Made by a program: the position numbers and the translations under genes. Shown here piece by piece: positions 34,893 to 43,657 of a DNA stretch of 64,000 nucleotides. A model generated the notes under the pieces. That model did no database searches, was not told the origin of the DNA, and worked only from the letters and a program-made list of their open reading frames with translations. Source of the stretch: Rosettibacter sp037481715 (lineage in GTDB: Bacteria; Bacteroidota; Ignavibacteria; Ignavibacteriales; Melioribacteraceae); NCBI GenBank assembly GCA_037481715.1, contig JBBFLD010000004.1, forward strand, positions 1 to 64,000, in the 5' to 3' direction. The first letter of the stretch is position 1. Each line of letters begins with the position of its first letter.

Positions 34893-35840
34893 CTCAATAT
34901 AAACTCCCATCTTTCCAAATTTTTCAAGACGATTTTGAACAAGTTTTTCTGGTTTAATTTTTATCAATGCAGCAAGTTCTTCTTTCAGAATTGCTTTCAA
35001 AGTATTAGCCATTCCCTGATGGTCTTTGTGTGCACCGCCTAAAGGTTCTGGAACAATTCTATCAATAATTCCTTGTTGAAGTAAGTCATCAGCAGTAAGT
35101 TTAAGAGCTTCTGCGGCTTGTTCTTTATAGTCCCAGCTGCGCCATAAAATACTTGAGCAAGATTCAGGACTAATAACCGAATACCATGTATTTTGAAGCA
35201 TTAAAATTCTATCGCCAACGCCTATACCAAGTGCACCACCACTTGCCCCTTCACCAATAATTACAACAATAATAGGAACTTTCAGTCGACTCATCTCAAG
35301 AAGATTTCTTGCAATAGCTTCTGCCTGACCTCTTTGTTCTGCTTCAAGTCCAGGATATGCACCAGGTGTATCGAGCATTGTTATTACTGGTTTATTAAAC
35401 TTTTCTGCGAGCTTCATCAATCGTAGTGCTTTACGATAACCTTCGGGATTTGGCATTCCAAAATTTCTATAGAGATTTGATTTTGTATCTCTCCCTTTTT
35501 GATGACCAATAATCATAACTTTGTATTCATCAAGTTTTGCAAATCCGCCAACAATTGCATGGTCATCTTTGAACAAGCGGTCACCATGCAGTTCTACAAA
35601 GTCTTCGGTCATCATGTAAATGTAATCGAGTGTATAAGGTCTTTCGGGATGGCGAGCCAGCTGGACTCTCTGCCAGCGTGTTAAATTCTCATAAATATTT
35701 TTTTTGAGTTGAATTACTTTCTCCTCGAGTGTTTTAATTTCATTTGTTATATCGAGATGCCCTTCATATTTGCGCATCTCTTCGATTTTGTTTTCAAGTT
35801 CTATTATTGGCTTTTCAAAATCAAGTGTGTTTTTTGCCAT
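34890..35840 (-). CDS. accA: Acetyl-CoA carboxylase carboxyltransferase alpha subunit
   Basis: Transfers the carboxyl from biotin to acetyl-CoA with AccD. N-terminal coiled coil (about 1-50), then RHPERPYTLDYIYMMTEDFVELHGDRLFKDD and MPNPEGYRKALRLMKLAEKFNKPVITMLDTPGAYPG near 128-168, GEGASGGALGIGVGDRILM near 196-214 and MQNTWYSVISPESCSSILWR near 214-233, the complete signature. 316 aa is normal. A GGAG ribosome-binding site overlaps the end of the upstream gene, 3 bp before accA. No accD in the window. Confidence 0.97.
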   Translation of the reverse strand: MAKNTLDFEKPIIELENKIEEMRKYEGHLDITNEIKTLEEKVIQLKKNIYENLTRWQRVQLARHPERPYTLDYIYMMTEDFVELHGDRLFKDDHAIVGGFAKLDEYKVMIIGHQKGRDTKSNLYRNFGMPNPEGYRKALRLMKLAEKFNKPVITMLDTPGAYPGLEAEQRGQAEAIARNLLEMSRLKVPIIVVIIGEGASGGALGIGVGDRILMLQNTWYSVISPESCSSILWRSWDYKEQAAEALKLTADDLLQQGIIDRIVPEPLGGAHKDHQGMANTLKAILKEELAALIKIKPEKLVQNRLEKFGKMGVYIE

Positions 35841-35843
35841 TTG

Positions 35844-37829
35844 TTACTCCGTCCTTAGAATCATTTTTGTTATTGTTCTTCCAAGTATTTCTAAATCGAG
35901 CCAGATGTTTTGATTCTTTGCATAAAAAATATCAAGACTTTTCATTTCTTCTTCATCATCTGGAGAAATATTTTCAACATACCACAAGCCTGTAATTCCA
36001 ATTTTACCCACATACAATTCTCCATAATAAGAATTGCTGCGTGGTCCCACAAAACTTTTCTTCCCTTTCAATACATCTGGTATCTGTAACAAAAAATTTA
36101 ATAAGTCGTTCTTTTTCGATGTGAATTTCTTGAGTAAAAATATGAAAGGATAAACCAAAAGTAAAATTAAACTCAAAGTGAAATCAAAAATTAATTTTGT
36201 AATTCTGTGTCCAAATGATGAAATATTATACTGAATCTTTAGCAGCGGTATATCATCAAGCATTGTTACAGAAGATTTTCCTACAAGATAATCAAGTTCT
36301 TTTCCTGCAACCATAAATTCAACATTTAAACCCTGACATTCAGATACTACAGAAAAAATTTGTTCAAAAGAAATTTCATCTGAAGAGAAAATTACTCTTT
36401 CAATTTTTTCATCTATGATTAATTTTTTTATGTTATCAAGAGAACCTAAAACTTTGTAATTGCCAATTTTTTCACCGATGTATTTGCGAGTAGTTCCAAC
36501 AAAACCAACAATTTGATAAAGTGAAGTAATGCTTGATTTCAGTTTTAATGCAAGCTCATTTGACTTTATTTGATTTCCAACAATTAATGTACGTGCTTTT
36601 TTGGATTCACTTATTAATCCAAGTTTGAATACAACTTTTACTATTATTCTCCATGAAGAAAAAACAAAGAATGCTAAAATGTAAGTTATTAAAACAACTG
36701 CTCGACTGAATGCAAATTGTTTCAAGAAATAGGTAAGAGCTGAAAGAACAATAAAGCCATAAAAAAGCGAGATTAAACATTTAAGCACAGAAATAGAATT
36801 TTTACGATAAACTCCAGCAATTGATGAAATAAAAATTTGAAGAAGTGCGGGCATAAAATAAACCCAAGGAACAACATAATATGGAAATCCTCTCCAGTGT
36901 TCGTTAACATAAATTTTTTCTGCAAAGAAAACAGATGCACTGAAGAAAATGAAATCAAGAAAAATGCTAATGATTGGAAGTTTATAAACATAAGCAAATG
37001 CAATTAACTTTCTGAAAAGAATTGCAATCTGCAAAATTGTTTCTACAATAAAAGAAGAAGAGAAGTGTTTTCTTACAAAAAGATGCATTGCATCATAAAA
37101 CAATTTTGTTTCATCAATTTTGCTTCTTTTTGTGCTTTCTCCTTTGTAGTGAATTATTTCTGTAGAATGAACATAATAGACTTTGTAATTTGCCTTTTGA
37201 GCGCGGTAACACAAATCTAAATCTTCTCCATACATAAAAAATTGAGGGTCAAAGCCGCCAATTTTTTCGTAGACTTCTTTTCGCATCATCATAAATGCAC
37301 CGCTTACAGCATCAACTTCATAAGTTTGATTTTCATCAAGATATGTCAAATTATATCTTGCAAACAAACGACTTTTTGGAAACAATTTACTTAAACCCAT
37401 AACTTTTGTAAAAGAAGTCCATGGACCTGGAAAACCTCTTCTGCAAGCAAGTTGAAGTGTTCCATCTGGATTAAGAACTTTACAGCCAGCAATTCCACAT
37501 TCAGGATGTTCTTCAAAAAAATTAATCATTGTTTCTAATGTATCTTCACGAACTATAGTATCAGGATTGATTAGCAAAAAATATTTTCCTTTTGCTTCTT
37601 TAAGAGCAAGATTATTTGCCGCACCAAATCCAATATTTTCAGAATTTTCAATTAGTTTTACTTCAGGAAATTTTTCTTTGATTGCTTCGATACTCCCATC
37701 ATCTGATGCATTATCAACAACAATAATCTCAACAGAAATTTTTGATGCAGCTTTTCTTATTGAATCAAGCAGATTCAATAAAAATTCTTTTACATTATAA
37801 TTAACTATTATAATTGATAAATCAATCAT
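35844..37829 (-). CDS. GT2 glycosyltransferase fused to a degenerate phosphoglycosyltransferase
   Basis: Residues 1-about 240 are a WbbL-like GT2: VDNASDDGS at 38-46, INPDT at 87-91, FFMYGEDLDLCYRAQ near 197-211. Then five or so membrane helices (265-405), a CoA-binding-like Rossmann domain (TLIVGNQIKSNELALKL, 415-431; IVGFVGT) and a C-terminal bacterial-sugar-transferase-like end (KKSFVGPRSNSYYG near 590, KIGITGLWYV near 608). The FYKQERxG and LDELPQ catalytic block is missing between the membrane anchor and GPRS. 661 aa. Only GT2 activity seems likely; the rest may be a scaffold. The intact enzyme is encoded at 38555-39958. Confidence 0.78.
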   Translation of the reverse strand: MIDLSIIIVNYNVKEFLLNLLDSIRKAASKISVEIIVVDNASDDGSIEAIKEKFPEVKLIENSENIGFGAANNLALKEAKGKYFLLINPDTIVREDTLETMINFFEEHPECGIAGCKVLNPDGTLQLACRRGFPGPWTSFTKVMGLSKLFPKSRLFARYNLTYLDENQTYEVDAVSGAFMMMRKEVYEKIGGFDPQFFMYGEDLDLCYRAQKANYKVYYVHSTEIIHYKGESTKRSKIDETKLFYDAMHLFVRKHFSSSFIVETILQIAILFRKLIAFAYVYKLPIISIFLDFIFFSASVFFAEKIYVNEHWRGFPYYVVPWVYFMPALLQIFISSIAGVYRKNSISVLKCLISLFYGFIVLSALTYFLKQFAFSRAVVLITYILAFFVFSSWRIIVKVVFKLGLISESKKARTLIVGNQIKSNELALKLKSSITSLYQIVGFVGTTRKYIGEKIGNYKVLGSLDNIKKLIIDEKIERVIFSSDEISFEQIFSVVSECQGLNVEFMVAGKELDYLVGKSSVTMLDDIPLLKIQYNISSFGHRITKLIFDFTLSLILLLVYPFIFLLKKFTSKKNDLLNFLLQIPDVLKGKKSFVGPRSNSYYGELYVGKIGITGLWYVENISPDDEEEMKSLDIFYAKNQNIWLDLEILGRTITKMILRTE

Positions 37830-37833
37830 AATC

Positions 37834-38562
37834 TCACTTATAAAATCCTAATAATCCTCTTAAACGTAACTTCCAGACCATAAAGACTGCTTCATAAACA
37901 ATTTTCTTCGACATCTTTGAAGTTCCCTGAGTTCGTTCAACAAATATTATTGGTATTTCAGTAATTCTAAATTTTTTCTTCCATGTAATGAAATTCATTT
38001 CTATTTGAAATGAATAACCATTGGAACGAATTCTATCAAGGTCAATTGCTTCAAGAACTTTTCTTCTAAAACATTTAAAGCCGCCTGTTGCATCTTTAAT
38101 TGGCATGCCTGTGATTATTCTTGTGTAAAGATTTGCAAAGTAACTAAGCAATAATCTTTTGATTGGCCAGTTAATTACTCGAACGCCATTTGTGTATCGG
38201 CTGCCAATAACCAAATCGTAATCTTTAATTTTCTTCAAAAAATTTTTTATTTCTTTCGGATCGTGAGAAAAATCAGCATCCATTTGAATTGCTACATCGT
38301 AACCATTATTAAGCATATACTTAAATCCTTCGACATATGCTGTGCCTAATCCCATTTTGCCTTGTCGTTTAATTAATTTTACTCGAGATTCATTTCTGCC
38401 CAATTCTTCAACATAATTTGCTGTTCCATCTGGAGAATTGTCATCAACAATTAAAATATCAATTTCTGGATATTTTTCGAGCAAATATGGAATTAATTTT
38501 TGGATATTATCCAGTTCATTATAAGTTGGAATGATAACGAGTGTTTTGAGTGAATTAGTCAT
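37834..38562 (-). CDS. Polyprenol-phosphate hexosyltransferase (DPM1/GT2)
   Basis: GT2 enzyme that transfers mannose or glucose to a lipid phosphate. LKTLVIIPTYNELDNIQKLIPYLLEKYPEIDILIVDDNSPDGTANYVEELG opens the domain; AIQMDADFSHDPKEI carries the DxD near residue 92-98 and VIGSRYTNG and GATGGFKCF-like (KDATGGFKCFRR) follow. Soluble, with no C-terminal membrane helices, as in the DPM1 class; 242 aa. The start is set at ATG 38562 because the AAAGGA ribosome-binding site lies between it and the upstream ATG at 38577. Overlaps the phosphoglycosyltransferase stop by 8 bp. Confidence 0.9.
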   Translation of the reverse strand: MTNSLKTLVIIPTYNELDNIQKLIPYLLEKYPEIDILIVDDNSPDGTANYVEELGRNESRVKLIKRQGKMGLGTAYVEGFKYMLNNGYDVAIQMDADFSHDPKEIKNFLKKIKDYDLVIGSRYTNGVRVINWPIKRLLLSYFANLYTRIITGMPIKDATGGFKCFRRKVLEAIDLDRIRSNGYSFQIEMNFITWKKKFRITEIPIIFVERTQGTSKMSKKIVYEAVFMVWKLRLRGLLGFYK

Positions 38563-39958
38563 AATGTCCTTTCCCAAAAAGAACTACAAAAATTGTTCTT
38601 AAGATAATTTTAAAATCAAGTCTTAAACTCATGTTCTCGATATAAAATAAATCGTAACGCAATTTAATTTTTACATCATCAATTGTTTCATCATATTTAT
38701 GTTTAACTTGAGCCCACCCTGTAAGACCAGGACGAACTTTTAATCTTCTTTTATAGAGTGGAATTTCTTTTGAGAGTTTTTCTACAAAATAAGGTCTTTC
38801 GGGACGAGGTCCAACAAAACTCATATCTCCTTTCAAAATATTTATTGCCTGAGGAATTTCATCAAGTCGAATTTTTCGTAAAATTCTTCCAACTTTTGTT
38901 ATGCGCGGGTCATCTTTTTTCGACCAGACAGGACCAGTATGTTTTTCTGCATCTTTAATCATTGTTCTGAATTTAATAATCTTAAAAATTTTTCCATTCA
39001 TTCCCATTCTTTCTTGCTTATAAAAAACTGGTCCTTCGCTTTCAAGTTTAATTGCAATTGCAGCAAGAATTGTTACAGGTGATGTAACAATCAGCATAAT
39101 TAAAGAAAGAACAATGTCCATCAGTCTTTTTAATTTCTTTTCCCATTCAGGCATAAGTTCAGGCATTATATCGATTAAAGGTATGCCGTAAATTTGAGAT
39201 GTTTTTACCTGACCACTGATGATGTCATACAAATCAGGAACAATTTTTATTTCAACATTCTTTCCATCACATTTTGATATTAAATCAAGAATTAAATCTT
39301 CGTGATGTCGTTCTACCGATATGATAACATTTTTCACATTATAATTATCAATAACCTTTTCAAGGTTCTCGGCAGTATCAAGAACTTTTCTGCCTTTGTA
39401 TTCTTTATCAACATTTTGATTCATGACAGAGACAAATCCAACCACATCCAATCCCAATCCTCTGTGATTTTCTATCATATCAAAAATTTCTTGAGCCCTC
39501 GAATTATATCCAACGATTACTGCATTTCTTCTACCAAAACCTTTTATAAGCAGACTGCGCTGAATACTTCTTATTAAAATTCTTCCTGAACCTACAATTA
39601 CAAAAAATATTAACCAGTAAAGAAAAATATAGAATCGGAGAGGAGTTGCAACACCAGTTCTATAATCATCATAAAGAATTAAAAACAAGAGAATGAAAAT
39701 ACCCACAAAAGATGTTTTGAACAGTGTAGAGATTTCATCAAATCGAGATTGTGCAAACCAGGTTCTATACATTCCTACAAGAGTAAATATTATAAGCCAG
39801 TAGAAGTAAATCGCAAGCATTGGCAGGAAGAAATCTGGTTGAGAAATTAATTCGAACCATCCGGTATTAACTCGCAAATAAAAAAACAAGAACCACGAAA
39901 AATTTATTGTTATAAAGTCGGTTATAAGTAAAAATATTTTTTCTGATTTTTTATTCAA
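38555..39958 (-). CDS. Initiating undecaprenyl-phosphate glycosylphosphotransferase (WcaJ/PssY type)
   Basis: Polyisoprenyl-phosphate hexose-1-phosphate transferase that starts exopolysaccharide repeat synthesis. Four membrane helices, a CoA-binding-like Rossmann domain (AVIVGYNSRAQEIFDMI, near 146) and the complete catalytic domain: GPVFYKQERMG near 309-319, IIKFRTMIKDAE, RLDEIPQAINILKGDMSFVGPRPERPYF near 364-391 and RPGLTGWAQV near 410. 467 aa. It is the intact counterpart of the degenerate C-terminal domain at 35844-37829. The sugar is probably glucose or galactose but cannot be deduced. Confidence 0.93.
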   Translation of the reverse strand: MNKKSEKIFLLITDFITINFSWFLFFYLRVNTGWFELISQPDFFLPMLAIYFYWLIIFTLVGMYRTWFAQSRFDEISTLFKTSFVGIFILLFLILYDDYRTGVATPLRFYIFLYWLIFFVIVGSGRILIRSIQRSLLIKGFGRRNAVIVGYNSRAQEIFDMIENHRGLGLDVVGFVSVMNQNVDKEYKGRKVLDTAENLEKVIDNYNVKNVIISVERHHEDLILDLISKCDGKNVEIKIVPDLYDIISGQVKTSQIYGIPLIDIMPELMPEWEKKLKRLMDIVLSLIMLIVTSPVTILAAIAIKLESEGPVFYKQERMGMNGKIFKIIKFRTMIKDAEKHTGPVWSKKDDPRITKVGRILRKIRLDEIPQAINILKGDMSFVGPRPERPYFVEKLSKEIPLYKRRLKVRPGLTGWAQVKHKYDETIDDVKIKLRYDLFYIENMSLRLDFKIILRTIFVVLFGKGHYD

Positions 39959-39975
39959 TTTCTCCTCGACAATAA

Positions 39976-41169
39976 TTAGAATTTTTGTAAAACTTTTTCA
40001 GCAATAAAATCACCAATTGATAAAGATGCAGTTGCAGCTGGAGATGGAGCATTGCAAACATGAACTACTCTTTTGTCTTCTACAAAATAAAAATCATCAA
40101 GCAAACCACCGTCCTTGCTGCAAGCCTGTGCACGAACTCCTGCACCGCCAGCAATTAAATCTTCTTCTCGAATGTCAGGCACTAACTTTTGCAATGCTTT
40201 TGTAAATGCTTTTTTGCTGAACGAACGATAATATTCATACAAGCCTGCTCTCCAGTTTTTACTTGCAATTTTATAAAAACCTTTCCATGTAAATGTATCA
40301 ATTGTATCTCGAAGATTAAAACTTATTTTGGAATAACCTTCTCGTTTAAAAGCAAGAACTGCATTTGGACCAGCTTCTACTTCATCATTAATCATTCTCG
40401 TAAGATGAACTCCAAGAAATGGAAATTTGGGATCTGGCACGGGATAAATTAAAGAATTGACAAGATATTTTTTTTCATCTTTAATTTTATAATACTCACC
40501 ACGAAATGGAATAATTCTTAGCGGTAAATTGGGATGAGTTAACTTTGCAATCCTATCGGAATAAAGTCCTGCACAAGAAACAACAAATTTTGATTGAAAA
40601 GAATTGTTTTGAGTAATCACTTCACAGAAATCTGTTTTTATCCTGCTATCTTTTACTTCATGATTAAATTTAATTTCAGAATTATAATTGAGAATCAACT
40701 CAAGATATTTTTTTGATACTTCAAAAAAATCAATTCTTCCAGTTTGAGGAACCAAAACGGCTTCCAAGCCTGAAGCATAAGGTTCGTATTCCTTAATTTC
40801 ATTTTTATTCAACTTTTTTAATCCTTCAAGACCATTTTGAATGCCACGATGAAAGATGTTATTCAATATTGGGATTTCATCTTCAGTAGATGCAACAATA
40901 ATTTTTCCGGTAATTTTATAATTAACTTCATGCTTATTACAAAAATCGATTAACATCTTGTAACCGCGTATGCAGTTAAGAGCCTTCAGACTTCCAGGTT
41001 TATAATAAATTCCTGAATGAATAACACCGCTGTTATTTCCTGTTTGATGTTTAGAAATATTACTTTCTTTTTCGAGAATTAACAATTTGAGATTTGGATT
41101 TTTTTCAAGCAGCTTAAGAGCAGAAGCCAAACCAACAATTCCTGCACCGATGATAATTATATCGAACAT
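39976..41169 (-). CDS. lhgO: L-2-hydroxyglutarate oxidase
   Basis: FAD-dependent oxidase/dehydrogenase. Dinucleotide site IIIGAGIVGLASALKLLEK near residues 5-23, then the family segment SKHQTGNNSGVIHSGIYYKPGSLKA near 38-62, and the C-terminal VCNAPSPAATASLSIGDFIAEKV near 370. Oxidises L-2-hydroxyglutarate to 2-oxoglutarate, feeding electrons to the membrane. 397 aa is normal. The place within a polysaccharide locus, between a GT4 gene and the phosphoglycosyltransferase, is unusual. Confidence 0.88.
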   Translation of the reverse strand: MFDIIIIGAGIVGLASALKLLEKNPNLKLLILEKESNISKHQTGNNSGVIHSGIYYKPGSLKALNCIRGYKMLIDFCNKHEVNYKITGKIIVASTEDEIPILNNIFHRGIQNGLEGLKKLNKNEIKEYEPYASGLEAVLVPQTGRIDFFEVSKKYLELILNYNSEIKFNHEVKDSRIKTDFCEVITQNNSFQSKFVVSCAGLYSDRIAKLTHPNLPLRIIPFRGEYYKIKDEKKYLVNSLIYPVPDPKFPFLGVHLTRMINDEVEAGPNAVLAFKREGYSKISFNLRDTIDTFTWKGFYKIASKNWRAGLYEYYRSFSKKAFTKALQKLVPDIREEDLIAGGAGVRAQACSKDGGLLDDFYFVEDKRVVHVCNAPSPAATASLSIGDFIAEKVLQKF

Positions 41170-41175
41170 AGGAAA

Positions 41176-42360
41176 TTATATTTTACTTTTATTAACTGTT
41201 GTTTGAATAATTTCTTCAAGCTTTTCAATTATATTTTCCCATCTGTAATTCATTTGAACAAATTCATATCCTTTCTGTGCTACAGAATTTCTATAGTCAT
41301 CATTTTCTAACAATTTAATTATTAACTCAGAATAATCTAATGGAGTTTTTGCAACAAGTAATACATTTTCTGCACCTTCAGCAAGTCCTTTCATAGTAAG
41401 TTCAGATGTTACACATGGAATTTTCATTGCCATTGCTTGAAGTAATTTATTTTGAAGTCCTGTTCCAAGCTGCATTGGGGCAATAAATATTTTTGCTTTT
41501 TTATAATACTCGCGAATGTCATCAGTCCAGCCTTTAACAATTACATTTTTTGAAACCAAAGATAAAATTCTTTTATTTGGAGAAGCACCTGCAATCAAAA
41601 TTTTTATATCAGGTTTTTTCTTTAACAACAAAGGCAAAATATTCTTCACAATAAAAATTGATGCATCAACATTTGGTGGATAATTAAGATTACCAGAAAA
41701 GAAAATGTCGAATTCTTTTTCTGATTCCATTGGATAAAAATATTCGAGGTCAATCCCATTTGGAACAACTTTTACACTCTCTTTCTTTTCTACGGGCAAA
41801 AAATTTCTATCCTCTTTTGAAATTATTATACTGCTATCAAATTGATTAAATACTTTCTTTTCATAATTTCTTACACGATTAAATTCTATTCTTATCAATG
41901 ATTTCATAAAAAAATTTGATTTGGAAGCTCTTCGTTCAAGACCTTTTGAGATGATATCAACATAATCAATAATTTTGGGAATATTTTTTATATCAATAAC
42001 ATATTCAGCTGCTCTAATTAGTTGACAGTAAATTACATCAGGTTTAAAATCATCAACGGCTTTCATAATTTCTTTTTTAATCCGAGAGTTATAATAGAAA
42101 GCTGTTTGAAAAGGGATTGAGCTGAAAACCTTTCTTAATAGATTGAAAAAGATTTTATAAGGTGGGAGTGGTAATACCTTTATATTCTTACAAAAATTTT
42201 TTATTGGATTATTATCAATAGTATTTGTTAAATTCTCATCTAATGAGAATAAAAAAATTTCATGATTTTTAGACAAGTATTTAATTTGGTAATAAGCACG
42301 CAGCTTGTCACCTTTATCAATCGGGTAAGGTAATCTTGGAGTTAAATAAAATATTTTCAT
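41176..42360 (-). CDS. GT4 glycosyltransferase
   Basis: GT-B fold enzyme using a nucleotide sugar. N-terminal domain begins IFYLTPRLPYPIDKGDKLRAYYQIKYL, of the family related to PEP-CTERM/XrtA-locus glycosyltransferases; the C-terminal domain has IFFSGNLNYPPNVDASIFIVKN near 219-241, IIVKGWTDDIREYYKKAKIFIAPMQLGTGLQNKLLQAMAMKIPCVTS near 275-320. The acceptor-donor Glu-X7-Glu is not obvious. 394 aa. Clear tandem paralogue of the gene at 42383-43594. Confidence 0.86.
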   Translation of the reverse strand: MKIFYLTPRLPYPIDKGDKLRAYYQIKYLSKNHEIFLFSLDENLTNTIDNNPIKNFCKNIKVLPLPPYKIFFNLLRKVFSSIPFQTAFYYNSRIKKEIMKAVDDFKPDVIYCQLIRAAEYVIDIKNIPKIIDYVDIISKGLERRASKSNFFMKSLIRIEFNRVRNYEKKVFNQFDSSIIISKEDRNFLPVEKKESVKVVPNGIDLEYFYPMESEKEFDIFFSGNLNYPPNVDASIFIVKNILPLLLKKKPDIKILIAGASPNKRILSLVSKNVIVKGWTDDIREYYKKAKIFIAPMQLGTGLQNKLLQAMAMKIPCVTSELTMKGLAEGAENVLLVAKTPLDYSELIIKLLENDDYRNSVAQKGYEFVQMNYRWENIIEKLEEIIQTTVNKSKI

Positions 42361-42382
42361 GAAATTAATTTATTAAATTATG

Positions 42383-43594
42383 TTAGATTTTCTTTTGATT
42401 CTTTTTTCTTTCAAAAAGATAATTTTCTATTCTGCCAACTACTGTATCAAGATTTAATAAAGAAGAAACATTTTTACTTGCTTCTCTCATAAAATTGGTT
42501 CGAATTGAGTTATCATTAAAAATCTCGATAATCTTATTAGCAAAATTCTCCGGTGTATCAGCTTCAAAAACATATTTTTTTACATTTTCGTCAAACCCTT
42601 TTACTGCTAAACTAGTAGCTACTGTAGGAACTCCTAATACAATTGCTTCTATAATCTTATTAGCGGTTCCAGCACCAAAACGCATAGGGGCAATGTTAAC
42701 CTCGCTCAATAAATATTCATATCTCAAATCTTCAACAAAACCTTTAACAATAACATTTTCACTCGATAAGTCCATTATGTCCTGTGTCGGGTCTTTTCCT
42801 ACAATATACAATTTAGCATCAGGAACTCTTTGTAAAACATAAGGAAAAATTTCATTCACAAAATATTTTACAGCATCACGATTTGGAAAGTAAGGTAAGT
42901 TACCAGTAAAAATAATTCTATGTTTTTCAGGAATGATTTCTTCATACCTATAAATATTTGTATCAATTCCGTTTTCGAACAATTGAATATTAGCATGTAT
43001 GTTTCTTTGTTCTAAAAACTCCTTATCTATTTTTGAACAAACAAATACAGTGTCAAAGTATTTTGAAATTTTTTCATAATTATAAACACGTTTTTTTTCT
43101 ATAGTAAAGAAAATTCTATTTAATAAACTTTGTTCGAACTCTAAAATTCTTTTAAGATATAATGAATAAGCATCGGTAAGATCAATTACTTTTAAAATTT
43201 TTGGATTACCTACAGCATTATGATATTGCATTGTTGTAAAAATGTGAAAATATACTATATCATAATTCTCATTTGAAGTAAGTTCAGAAATTCTTTGCTT
43301 CAGTTTTTTATTGTAATAAAAAATTACTTGGAGTGGAGTTTTAGTAAAGAATGCACGTATTAGTCGTAAATAAGCTCTCAGTTTAGAAAATTTAATTACT
43401 TCAATATCAATTCCAAGCTTTTTTAATTCTGATACATAGGATAATTCATTTTTATCTTTAAGGATTGATAAAACTTTTATATCGTGCTTTTTAATAAGTG
43501 TTTTAATTACATTAAAAATTCTAAGTTTATCCCCGCGATAAGGTGGATAAGGAATGACTGGAGTAATAATTAGTATTTTCAATTTCCTTAACAT
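42383..43594 (-). CDS. GT4 glycosyltransferase, tandem paralogue
   Basis: Same architecture as the gene at 41176-42360: ILIITPVIPYPPYRGDKLRIFNVIKTL at the start, IIFTGNLPYFPNRDAVKYF near 227, and ENVIVKGFVEDLRYEYLLSEVNIAPMRFGAGTANKIIEAIVLGVPTVATS near 280-330. 403 aa. The two proteins probably arose by duplication and add two different residues to the repeat unit (inference). It is divergent from the plus-strand GT4 gene that follows at 43658. Confidence 0.86.
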   Translation of the reverse strand: MLRKLKILIITPVIPYPPYRGDKLRIFNVIKTLIKKHDIKVLSILKDKNELSYVSELKKLGIDIEVIKFSKLRAYLRLIRAFFTKTPLQVIFYYNKKLKQRISELTSNENYDIVYFHIFTTMQYHNAVGNPKILKVIDLTDAYSLYLKRILEFEQSLLNRIFFTIEKKRVYNYEKISKYFDTVFVCSKIDKEFLEQRNIHANIQLFENGIDTNIYRYEEIIPEKHRIIFTGNLPYFPNRDAVKYFVNEIFPYVLQRVPDAKLYIVGKDPTQDIMDLSSENVIVKGFVEDLRYEYLLSEVNIAPMRFGAGTANKIIEAIVLGVPTVATSLAVKGFDENVKKYVFEADTPENFANKIIEIFNDNSIRTNFMREASKNVSSLLNLDTVVGRIENYLFERKKNQKKI

Positions 43595-43657
43595 TTTTGT
43601 AAGAAAAAATATAAAAAAATATTCTAATATTTATATTTTAGCATAACAATCAAAGAG

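Noticed and set aside
42495..42842. Plus-strand open frame inside the GT4 gene
   Set aside because: Antisense shadow of a clear GT4 C-terminal domain.
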